A stretch of 36,056 nt of DNA from a virus. Shown in pieces: positions 23,910-30,623 of the stretch (position 1 is its first letter; every line of letters begins with the position of its first letter). The notes under the pieces are model-generated. The model ran no database searches. It was not told the DNA's origin and saw nothing but the letters and a program-made list of their open reading frames with translations. The position numbers and the translations under genes were made by a program. The stretch lies in the IMG/VR virus record IMGVR_UViG_3300025769_011338, positions 1-36,056 of that record; one strand, 5' to 3'.

Positions 23910-25159
23910 TGAACATATTCAGAGGTATATCAGTTACAGGTAAGTTATCACTATTAACATCAATCATCATTATGGTGGTTTTTTTTGTTATACAAACTTG
24001 TGTAGTATTTGAATTAGTTGAAACATCCTTAACATTAGAAAGATTTGGTTGGTGGTGTATTGTACTCTTCATGCCACCATTTTTCAAAGTGGGATACGAA
24101 CTAAGTAACAATGTTAAGGTAAGAGAAGAAACTGTAGATGCACAACTATCGGCAATCAATAGGTCTAACCTCGTTGTAACAATTGGTATGGATGGTAACA
24201 TCATTCAAGCAAACGAAAACTTCTGTAATCTTATGGGGTATACTACATCAGAGGTCATAGGTAAACCACATAGACTTATGGTGACCAAATCATACTCAAA
24301 GAGTAAAGAGTACGCCAACTTTTGGGAAACGCTACGAAGGGGTGATATCATTACTAATCAGTTTCAGAGAGTTGCAAAGGATGGTAGTGAAAGGTGGTTG
24401 TATGGTAACTACACCCCAATCAGAAACAAAGATGGTGAGTACACAAAGGTACTAAAGATAGCAACTGATGTAACAGCACAACATGATGCAGAAGAGATAG
24501 TAAACCAAAAGAACTCATACTTAGAACACGCAGCTAAGATACTCAGACATGATATGCATAGTGGTATCAACACATACATGCCGCGTGGACTATCATCATT
24601 AAAAAGAAGGTTAACGAAAGACTCAATAGATGAATTGAAAATAAAAGCACCTCTCAAAATGTTAGAAGAAGGGTTGAAACATACCCAAAAGGTATATGAG
24701 GGTGTTAAGGAATTTACCAATTTGGTAAAAGAGAATGTACAATTAGATGTTGAGGAGTTTAATTTAGGAGAGATACTCGAAGACTATCTTTCATCTACAT
24801 CGTACAAAAAGCAAGTTTTAATCGGAGAGTTACCCACAATAGAGGTAAACGATGCATTATTTTGTACAGCCATAGACAACCTCATTCGTAATGGATTGAA
24901 GTACAACGATAGTTCTACGAAGATGGTTTCAATATATATGGAAGACAAAGATACATTATGTGTAGAAGATAATGGTAGAGGGATGACTACAGAAGAGTTT
25001 GTTGAGTTGTCCAAGCCATATAAGAGAAGAGAAGGTCAAGAAGAAGGCGGATCGGGATTGGGGTTGAATATATGTATCGCAATTCTGAATCAGCATGGTT
25101 TTGATATGAGTGCAGAAAAAGTTAAATCAGGAACTAAATTAAGGATAAGGTTAAAATGA
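23909..25159 (+). CDS. Membrane-bound PAS sensor histidine kinase
   Basis: This 416-residue hybrid-free kinase has two membrane segments (about 13-35 and 46-63), a PAS domain (about 80-190: LVVTIGMDGNIIQANENFCNLMGY, ITNQFQRVAKDGSERWLYG, VLKIATDVTAQHDAE), a HisKA-like helix pair with H214 in ILRHDMHSGIN, and a HATPase_c domain. The latter shows the N box (DNLIRNG, N324/N328), G1 (VEDNGRGM, D354) and G2 (GGSGLGL, 380-386). Autophosphorylation of H214 would pass phosphate to a receiver such as the next gene, which it overlaps as ATGA. It starts inside the holin stop. The periplasmic loop is only about 10 residues, so sensing is probably via the membrane or the PAS domain. All key residues seem intact. 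Confidence 0.9.
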   Translation: MNIFRGISVTGKLSLLTSIIIMVVFFVIQTCVVFELVETSLTLERFGWWCIVLFMPPFFKVGYELSNNVKVREETVDAQLSAINRSNLVVTIGMDGNIIQANENFCNLMGYTTSEVIGKPHRLMVTKSYSKSKEYANFWETLRRGDIITNQFQRVAKDGSERWLYGNYTPIRNKDGEYTKVLKIATDVTAQHDAEEIVNQKNSYLEHAAKILRHDMHSGINTYMPRGLSSLKRRLTKDSIDELKIKAPLKMLEEGLKHTQKVYEGVKEFTNLVKENVQLDVEEFNLGEILEDYLSSTSYKKQVLIGELPTIEVNDALFCTAIDNLIRNGLKYNDSSTKMVSIYMEDKDTLCVEDNGRGMTTEEFVELSKPYKRREGQEEGGSGLGLNICIAILNQHGFDMSAEKVKSGTKLRIRLK

Positions 25160-25602
25160 GCACAATGATTAATTCTATTTTGTTGGTGGATGATGAGGAT
25201 TTGTTCCACTTAGTATTTGAAGATGCGTGTAGTATTTTGGATATAACCCTTTCATTGGAAGCATTGAATTCTTCCGATGAAGCAGATGCAATGTTTAAGA
25301 AATGGTTTCCAGACGACCCAAATCACGAAAGACCCGAATGTGTATTCGTTGATTTGAACATCGTTGGTTCATCGTTTGATGGAATCGAACTGATTCATAA
25401 AATCAACTTTGACTATGGGAACGGATGTGTAATTGGTATTATTTCATCATCTGATGATAACCAAGAAATTGAGAAAGCAAAAGAAGCAGGTGCTCAGTTT
25501 TGGATTATCAAATCAGATGACATTGAACCAAGATTGGAAGAGTTCAGAAATGACTACGAAGGATACTTAAACAAAACTAACCCATTCAAAGTATATAAGT
25601 AA
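25156..25602 (+). CDS. Stand-alone response regulator receiver
   Basis: This 148-residue REC domain shows LLVDDED (acidic D12, D13), phosphoacceptor D66 in CVFVDLNIVG, the switch serine in IGIISSSDD (97-99) and the invariant K119 in FWIIKSDD. There is no DNA-binding or enzymatic output domain; the about 20 residues after the domain end with NKTNPFKVYK. Single-domain receivers work by protein contact or as phosphate shuttles, as in CheY. An insertion between the third strand and the phosphoacceptor (WFPDDPNHERPE) lengthens it. It overlaps the kinase gene, so cognate pairing is likely. Confidence 0.9.
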   Translation: MSTMINSILLVDDEDLFHLVFEDACSILDITLSLEALNSSDEADAMFKKWFPDDPNHERPECVFVDLNIVGSSFDGIELIHKINFDYGNGCVIGIISSSDDNQEIEKAKEAGAQFWIIKSDDIEPRLEEFRNDYEGYLNKTNPFKVYK

Positions 25603-26178
25603 GTGGTTGTAACAAGTCATACGAGAGATGTACTCTTAGAGTTAGCCTCAAAGAAGAGGGTTTACTTAGAGGGAAACATCTTAAAGATAATCAAAGCAGA
25701 AGATGGTGATACGGATTTTGCTGAGTATCTTCAGACTTGTATAGAGAGGGATGCTACTGCTAGGAAGAAGAGGTTGTCTGTAACTAAACAAGTCCAAGAA
25801 CAAAACAAAGAGTTAGAGACATTGTTCAAAGACGCAGAATCTGCGAGGGAAGAATCTGAGAGGTTAAAGGATGAGGCGGAGGACGCTAGAGAAGAAGCAG
25901 AACGAGCAAAGGAGGTAGCCGAAACCGACCTATCGTTACTTCAGAAGAAAACCCAAACAGAATTGATGGGTAGTATTGTGAAGGTGGCTCTTTGGGTGAT
26001 AATGGGTGTTGGTATAATAACTACGGCATTATATATGTTCGTATTGTTAAATGGTAACGATGCAAAGATAATTGAATCAACATGGTCTAACCTATTTGGT
26101 ATCTTACTTACCAACTCATTCAGTATCATCGGAACTATTATGGGTGTTAAACACGCAACTAATACTGATAAAGAATAA
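25603..26178 (+). CDS. Coiled-coil two-TM membrane protein
   Basis: The GTG at 25603 directly follows the regulator stop; no nearby ATG serves as an alternative start. The 191-residue product has an N-terminal globular region to about 50, a long heptad-like charged coiled coil (about 55-118, with runs such as AREESERLKDEAEDAREEAE) and two membrane segments (about 123-149 and 161-183). Position makes it the likely partner or output of the receiver, perhaps a membrane effector acting on lysis timing or on host signalling. No family is recognised. Confidence 0.65.
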   Translation: MVVTSHTRDVLLELASKKRVYLEGNILKIIKAEDGDTDFAEYLQTCIERDATARKKRLSVTKQVQEQNKELETLFKDAESAREESERLKDEAEDAREEAERAKEVAETDLSLLQKKTQTELMGSIVKVALWVIMGVGIITTALYMFVLLNGNDAKIIESTWSNLFGILLTNSFSIIGTIMGVKHATNTDKE

Positions 26179-26183
26179 TACCA

Positions 26184-26219
26184 TATTTATATGTAATATG
26201 TAATAAACTAATATTTATA
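26184..26219 (+). promoter_or_regulatory. Two TATTTATA motifs
   Basis: TATTTATA occurs at 26184-26191 and again at 26212-26219, just before the small gene at 26223. The gap between lysis genes and the following block is about 45 bases and holds only these. Confidence 0.35.
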
Positions 26220-26222
26220 GAT

Positions 26223-26384
26223 ATGGTACGAGAATACAGATGGCAAGATTGGATGAGTAATCCCAAAAACAAAGAACTCTATGAGAGGGATATGAAAGAG
26301 GGGTTACGGCAATTTCAATTGGAGAAACAAAGAAGAGATAATGTTGCAAAGGCAGCAGTATTCAATCTGAAGGGTTTGAGGTGA
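26223..26384 (+). CDS. Small basic 53-aa protein
   Basis: The frame gives MVREYRWQDWMSNPKNKELY, then a charged helix (ERDMKEGLRQFQLEKQRRDN) and a tail ending in GLR. It is preceded by the TATTTATA motif. The next gene starts with GTG one base before its stop codon, a tight coupling that supports translation. No family is recognised. Confidence 0.5.
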   Translation: MVREYRWQDWMSNPKNKELYERDMKEGLRQFQLEKQRRDNVAKAAVFNLKGLR

Positions 26385-26524
26385 ATGAACTAAAACAACA
26401 TTTGGAAGAGGTGTACACTAAATACAAAAACTCTAAGTTCACCAAATATGAGTCACAAATCAAAGAAATCATCCGTGAGGAGATTGAGCTTGTATCAAAA
26501 TATCTGAAGGGGAAGAGTGCCTAA
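26381..26524 (+). CDS. Small 47-aa protein with IREEIEL helix
   Basis: Read from the GTG at 26381 (overlapping the previous TGA), the product is MNELKQHLEEVYTKYKNSKF..., with SQIKEIIREEIELVSKYLKG at its end. The LK/IREE helix is common at the termini of small proteins and N-terminal propeptides of T4-like phage structural genes. It overlaps the next gene's GTG by eight bases. A scaffold or propeptide role is guesswork. Confidence 0.45.
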   Translation: MNELKQHLEEVYTKYKNSKFTKYESQIKEIIREEIELVSKYLKGKSA

Positions 26525-27929
26525 TTTTAGTCGAAAAGATATGCCGCAGGTAAAGACCCAAGATTTGGGTAAGGCACTTTCTATGGTTGCTGATAAGGTA
26601 AAAGTGACCAAAGAAACTATTGTAGCATCAAAGTTGAAGAAATCACAAAAGGAACTATATAAAGATAAGGTTCAAGGTATAGCAAACAGATTCACATCTC
26701 CAAATAAAATGAAACCCCTAATCATATCAAAAGACAATCATATTGTAGATGGTCATCATAGATGGGGAGCTGCAATCCATAAATGGGGTGATGATGTAAA
26801 GTTGAATGTACACCGAATCCATCTATCAGCTAAGAACGCCATCAAACTATACAAACACATTGCAAACACAATCAATGAGATATTAGAAAATATCACAATC
26901 CCTATCAAAGTGGGTGATACTGTATTGGGTGGTAAGTTCAAAAACAAACGAATTGTAGTGAAGTCAATCGATAAGAACGAAAAGGGTGACATTACAATCA
27001 ATGGCAAGCCATTACTTAAATACAGATTGGTGAATGAAGGTAAACTAGACTCTGAGTTAGAGAGTAAGTATGGTGTAAGTGTTGATGTGTTTGAATACCC
27101 AACACATTTAGAACTTAAAAGAATAGTAGTTCCAGATGATAAACGAGGTATGGGTATTGGAACTGATGTTATGAATGATTTGATTAAATATGCCGTAAAA
27201 AACAATAAAGACATCTTCACAACCCCAAGTTCGGACTTTGGTGGTACTAAATCTAGATTAGTCAAGTTCTATAAATCATTTGGATTCAAAAATAATAAAG
27301 GGTCTAAACGAGATTTTAGGAGTAGAGAGAGTATGGTTCGGTTAAATTCAGTATTAGATGAAGGTAACGACCAATTAGAAATGATGAAGTTACTCAGTAA
27401 GGCAATGAAGGCAATGCCAGGTTCACCAAAACAGAAGAAGATTAAGCAGGAGTTGAATAAACTCAGAATCAAAAATGGGTTAGAACCAATTCCAGAATCA
27501 GTATTAGATGAGGCATGTTGGAAGGGATACAAACAAGTAGGTGGTAAGAAGAAAGGTGGTAAGATGGTGCCAAATTGTGTACCTATCAATGAAATTCCAA
27601 TGAGTGACCTTAAAAAGATTGACAGATTTGCAGACTTTAAGTTGAGTCCAGTTGATATGGTATTAACCGACAAACATTTTTTTGACAGACTAAACGACCC
27701 CAGAAACGAAAAAGAGATTTCAAACGCAGAGTTGATTGGTTTTATAAAAAGGTTATCAAAAAAGAAATCTGAGTTTATAGAGTTCTTAAATAAGTACAAC
27801 TCATTAGTAGCTACTGATGACAGAACCAACATTAATATACCATTTATGAAGAAGGCTAATAAGGCAATTGCTAAGACTGTGATGAGAAAGAGGGGCTTCA
27901 AAACTCCTGACAAAAGGTTGGATATATAA
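26517..27929 (+). CDS. Mosaic protein: ParB-like, SH3-like and GNAT domains
   Basis: The 470-residue product (GTG start at 26517; internal ATG at 26541) reads as a chain of unrelated domains. Residues about 55-115 are ParB/sulfiredoxin-like (IISKDNHIVDGHHRWGAAI). Residues 128-170 form a KOW/SH3-like barrel (IPIKVGDTVLGGKFKNKRIVVKS). Residues 185-278 are a GNAT acetyltransferase domain (LKRIVVPDDKRGMGIGTDVM, LVKFYKSFGF). After these come two SVLDE sites (278-282, 328-332), then ACWKGYKQVGGKKKGGKMVPNCVPINE, a motif I know from marine phage structural proteins. The last 110 residues contain KHFFDRLNDPRNEKEI, a pattern seen in phage proteins of unknown role. Probably a virion or ejected protein cut by a protease. 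Confidence 0.65.
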   Translation: MPNFSRKDMPQVKTQDLGKALSMVADKVKVTKETIVASKLKKSQKELYKDKVQGIANRFTSPNKMKPLIISKDNHIVDGHHRWGAAIHKWGDDVKLNVHRIHLSAKNAIKLYKHIANTINEILENITIPIKVGDTVLGGKFKNKRIVVKSIDKNEKGDITINGKPLLKYRLVNEGKLDSELESKYGVSVDVFEYPTHLELKRIVVPDDKRGMGIGTDVMNDLIKYAVKNNKDIFTTPSSDFGGTKSRLVKFYKSFGFKNNKGSKRDFRSRESMVRLNSVLDEGNDQLEMMKLLSKAMKAMPGSPKQKKIKQELNKLRIKNGLEPIPESVLDEACWKGYKQVGGKKKGGKMVPNCVPINEIPMSDLKKIDRFADFKLSPVDMVLTDKHFFDRLNDPRNEKEISNAELIGFIKRLSKKKSEFIEFLNKYNSLVATDDRTNINIPFMKKANKAIAKTVMRKRGFKTPDKRLDI

Positions 27930-27948
27930 AAAATATTTCGTATATTAT
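27917..27948 (+). promoter_or_regulatory. Candidate promoter P5
   Basis: GTTGG (27917-27921), 19 bases, TATATTAT (27941-27948). The -7 box overlaps the ATG at 27947, so if real the transcript starts inside the reading frame and the true start is later, for example the ATG at 27980. Confidence 0.35.
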
Positions 27949-28714
27949 GGTTCGACTAAGACATTTAATAGTAGAGAGTATGTACGACAAACTCACAGGT
28001 GAAATCAACAAAGACATCTTCAAAACAATGAAGAATGCTATCAAAGGTAGTGGTACTCAAGAAAGACCCAAAAAGTATAAGGGGTATGTTGTTCGTAAAG
28101 ACCCGATTCCAAACACAACTATGAACAAATTATTTGATAGTGAGAGAGCCACACTTTATGTTAACGACTATGATGATAAGGTGAGTGGTATCGAAGTTAC
28201 TGTTGAACTAAAACTAGCCGTTACAGAAGATGGTGTAGAGCCGGGCAATTTTTTCATAGATGGTTCGGCTGATGCTGATATAGATTGGCCTCAAATTGAA
28301 GTAAATATTGGTATCCACCCAGATGATGTTAAAAGTGGTAGAATATTTTCTAAAATACAACCTGTGTTGAGGGATTTGGTTAGACATGAGATAGAACACC
28401 TAACGCATGGTAAGGATTCAGCAGCAGAAAAACCAGGAAAACGAATGCAAGGTGATAAGGCAATGCGTAGAAAAATCAGACAGAATCCTGAAATATACTA
28501 TAAGTACTATCTGTTACCAAAAGAGGTTGATGCAAACATTCATGGGTTGTATTCTAGAGCAAAGACATTGAAACAACCATATCAGAAGGTAGTAGATGAT
28601 TACTTAGATTCATTGGTTGATGATGATGTAATAGACATCAAAAAAAGAAAACTGATTTACAACACTTGGAAGAATAGAATACCAAAGATTGGTGGTATTC
28701 CAACACTAAAGTAG
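27947..28714 (+). CDS. HExxH metallopeptidase-like protein
   Basis: The 255-residue protein has LRDLVRHEIEHLTHG with H147-E148-x-x-H151, a zincin signature, and a later E193 in YYLLPKEVDANIHGLY placed as a third zinc ligand would be. The N-terminal MVRLRHLIVES is like the short propeptide of phage internal proteins. If promoter P5 is used, translation would begin downstream at residue 12 (MYDKLTG). Prohead assembly or ejection-linked proteolysis is plausible. The sequence is not a recognisable member of a named peptidase family. Confidence 0.55.
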   Translation: MVRLRHLIVESMYDKLTGEINKDIFKTMKNAIKGSGTQERPKKYKGYVVRKDPIPNTTMNKLFDSERATLYVNDYDDKVSGIEVTVELKLAVTEDGVEPGNFFIDGSADADIDWPQIEVNIGIHPDDVKSGRIFSKIQPVLRDLVRHEIEHLTHGKDSAAEKPGKRMQGDKAMRRKIRQNPEIYYKYYLLPKEVDANIHGLYSRAKTLKQPYQKVVDDYLDSLVDDDVIDIKKRKLIYNTWKNRIPKIGGIPTLK

Positions 28715-28715
28715 T

Positions 28716-29858
28716 ATGGAAGCATTGAAACTTAAAATACCATCGGACATAACCAAAATCCACAGAGCATTCAAAAAGAGTGGTAAGAAACTCTATGTTG
28801 TTGGTGGAGCGGTAAGAGATGCGATTTTGGGTAAGAGTCCAAAAGACTTTGATTTAGCTACTGATGCAAAACCTGATGAGGTTCTGAAGATTGCTACCGA
28901 TAACGGATTCAACACCGCTGAAGTTGGTAAAGCATTTGGAGTGGTGATTGTAAATGGTAATGAGATTGCTACATTCAGAAAAGACATCGGTAAGGGTAGA
29001 CGACCCACATCTGTAGACTACACAGATATTGAAGGTGATGTACGAAGACGAGATTTGACTGTCAACGCTCTTTTCTATGACATTGATAAGAAAGAGATAG
29101 TCGATTTGGTTGGTGGTATAGAAGACCTAAAGAAGAACAAAATCAGAACTGTAGGTAAAGCAGTAGAGAGATTCGAAGAAGACCCACTCAGAAAATTGAG
29201 GGCATTGAGATTCCAAGCCCGATTGGGAGGTACATTCGATAAAGACTTACTATCAGCACTACAAAACGACCCAACACTAAAAGGGGTAAGTGCTGAGAGA
29301 ATCAGAGATGAGTTCATCAAATCAATTAAGTCAGCAAAGAGTCCAAAGGCCTATATGGAGATGAATGATAAGATTGGGTTCACCAAACTTATACTACCAT
29401 CTTTGAAAGTAACCAAACCATACATAAACGACAACGACTACATTATATTCTTAGCATCTCTACTGAGAAAGAACCCACCAACTTTATTATCTAAACAACT
29501 AAACAAATTAACATACTCAAATGAGGAGTTAAACAACATAGTGTTTTTGGTGTCATTACAACACTTCAAGCCTGAGATGATAGTGGACTACAAAAGATTT
29601 CAAAAGAGAACCACTTTATCAGATGACCAAATTGTAAATTTCGGTAAGGTTATCAAAATGAACCTACAGAAGTTTACTAACTTTAATTTATCTGTTAGTG
29701 GTAAGGATGCACCATCAGATATGAAGGGGCCAGATATTGGTACTTGGATTAAGAACACAGAAAGAGATAAGTATGTGAATGAAAATTCAAATAATATTAC
29801 TTTTGATGTGTTGTTGTCTGATATATTCAAAGACGAAATCAATAAGATAATTCACTAA
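28716..29858 (+). CDS. cca: CCA-adding tRNA nucleotidyltransferase
   Basis: The 380-residue class II nucleotidyltransferase adds CCA to tRNA 3' ends (or poly(A), in the PcnB relative). The head domain has LYVVGGAVRDAILGKSPKDFDLATDA, with catalytic D44 and D46, then FGVVIVNGNEIATFRKD and the RRRDLTVNALFYD and GGIEDL motifs; then VERFEEDPLRKLRALRFQARLG, the tRNA-binding neck. The C-terminal third is short and does not look like an HD domain, unlike PcnB/Cca of enteric bacteria. The symbol cca is used by function; the PcnB alternative remains. No tRNA gene was seen in the window. Confidence 0.88.
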   Translation: MEALKLKIPSDITKIHRAFKKSGKKLYVVGGAVRDAILGKSPKDFDLATDAKPDEVLKIATDNGFNTAEVGKAFGVVIVNGNEIATFRKDIGKGRRPTSVDYTDIEGDVRRRDLTVNALFYDIDKKEIVDLVGGIEDLKKNKIRTVGKAVERFEEDPLRKLRALRFQARLGGTFDKDLLSALQNDPTLKGVSAERIRDEFIKSIKSAKSPKAYMEMNDKIGFTKLILPSLKVTKPYINDNDYIIFLASLLRKNPPTLLSKQLNKLTYSNEELNNIVFLVSLQHFKPEMIVDYKRFQKRTTLSDDQIVNFGKVIKMNLQKFTNFNLSVSGKDAPSDMKGPDIGTWIKNTERDKYVNENSNNITFDVLLSDIFKDEINKIIH

Positions 29859-29869
29859 ATTTAAAATCA

Positions 29870-29877
29870 TATTTATA
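29870..29877 (+). promoter_or_regulatory. TATTTATA motif (candidate late promoter)
   Basis: TATTTATA in CATATTTATATAC lies five bases ahead of the ATG at 29882. A leader this short is unusual for a promoter, so it could also be a start-associated sequence. Confidence 0.3.
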
Positions 29878-29881
29878 TACA

Positions 29882-30121
29882 ATGAACTACGAAAAGAAAG
29901 TAATGGTCAACGCATATGAAATTCTAACCAAAAAGGATTTTGAATGGAGTTATGAGTTCAACCATAGTATGAGAGTTCAGTTTGTAAACCTGTTATTGGA
30001 ATACTTTACTGAGGTGGAACACTATGAGAAATGTGCAAAGTTGGTTACCATACTAAAAGGTTTGGAGAATATGAATGAAAATATTAGTGAAACAACTACC
30101 ACAGGAAGTGACAACAATTAA
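29882..30121 (+). CDS. Hypothetical 79-aa protein
   Basis: The protein is mainly helical (MNYEKKVMVNAYEILTKKDF, QFVNLLLEYFTEVEHYEKCAKLVTILKGLE) with a Thr/Asp-rich low-complexity tail (SETTTTGSDNN). No family is recognised. The 3' part overlaps the next small gene in another frame by 47 bases; the low-complexity tail lies in that overlap, so its coding value is doubtful. Confidence 0.5.
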   Translation: MNYEKKVMVNAYEILTKKDFEWSYEFNHSMRVQFVNLLLEYFTEVEHYEKCAKLVTILKGLENMNENISETTTTGSDNN

Positions 30122-30236
30122 AGGTCACATTGTGTATGTTATGAATGATGATGGAAGGCCTATTGAGGCTGATGTTTGTGATTTGATAGACTTAAAAGAA
30201 GTGATAGAGAATTTCAAACTGAAATACGATTTATGA
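30075..30236 (+). CDS. Small 53-aa protein
   Basis: This product starts MKILVKQLPQEVTTIKGHIVYVM and ends DLKEVIENFKLKYDL, a plausible small strand-helix fold. It overlaps the tail of the previous gene and joins the ClpS-like gene by an ATGA overlap at 30233. No family. The chain of tight overlaps makes it likely real. Confidence 0.5.
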   Translation: MKILVKQLPQEVTTIKGHIVYVMNDDGRPIEADVCDLIDLKEVIENFKLKYDL

Positions 30237-30463
30237 GACTATTTATATTAAATGATAATGTAAATACCTTTGAACACGTCACTATGGTGATTCAAAAGTA
30301 TCTCAATTATCCACATCTTCAGGCTGGGTCAATAGCAAACATCGTTCATAATAATGGTGTATGTGAAGTAAAAGACTCAGACGATGAGGTTTTGATAACA
30401 GAGATATATCAATCGATGGTGAAAGAAGGTTTGAGCATGAGAATAGAAGGTGGTGATGAGTAA
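30233..30463 (+). CDS. ClpS-like protease adaptor core
   Basis: The 76-residue protein matches the ClpS core: FILNDNVNTFEHVTMVIQKYL resembles the YNDDVNTFDHV start of Bacteroidota ClpS, and IANIVHNNGVCEVKDSDDE matches the HNNGKCAVK block. The N-degron pocket residues are mostly kept: N7 and D8 for NDD (third residue N9 instead of D) and H39. In cellular ClpS an N-terminal extension of 20-25 residues is needed to hand substrates to ClpA. Here the protein starts directly at the core, so that extension is absent. It could bind N-degrons without delivering them. It overlaps the next gene (ATGAG). Confidence 0.72.
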   Translation: MRLFILNDNVNTFEHVTMVIQKYLNYPHLQAGSIANIVHNNGVCEVKDSDDEVLITEIYQSMVKEGLSMRIEGGDE

Positions 30464-30623
30464 ATCAAGAGGATTGGGTGATGATATCAAAAAGATAACA
30501 TCGGCAACTAAGTTGGATATCTTAGCAGAAAAGATTGCCAAATCAGTTGGTAAGTCCGATTGTGGGTGTAGTGGTAGACAGGACAAATTGAACAAAATGT
30601 TCCCATACGGAGATAAAAAATGA
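30456..30623 (+). CDS. Small cysteine-containing 55-aa protein
   Basis: The product has RGLGDDIKKITSATKLDILAEKIAKS, then KSDCGCSGRQDKLNKMFPY. A CxC motif with conserved KLNKMFPY is a pattern I have seen in Bacteroidota phages without function. It overlaps the start of the 821-residue protein by four bases (ATGA), and the ClpS-like gene by eight bases. Likely real; no function. Confidence 0.55.
   Translation: MSKSRGLGDDIKKITSATKLDILAEKIAKSVGKSDCGCSGRQDKLNKMFPYGDKK

Noticed and set aside
23909-25602. Two-component pair as host chromosomal DNA captured at a prophage boundary
   Set aside because: The genes are joined by overlaps to the holin upstream and phage-like small genes continue downstream without an integrase, att repeat or tRNA, so a host boundary is not supported here.
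26756-27913. Minus-strand frames of 169 and 214 residues opposite the mosaic protein
   Set aside because: Leucine- and serine-rich shadow translations of a plus-strand gene with clear GNAT and ParB-like motifs; no start signal.
30240-30247. TATTTATA at the start of the ClpS-like gene
   Set aside because: It lies within codons 3-5 (LFIL) of the conserved ClpS core, so protein coding explains it.
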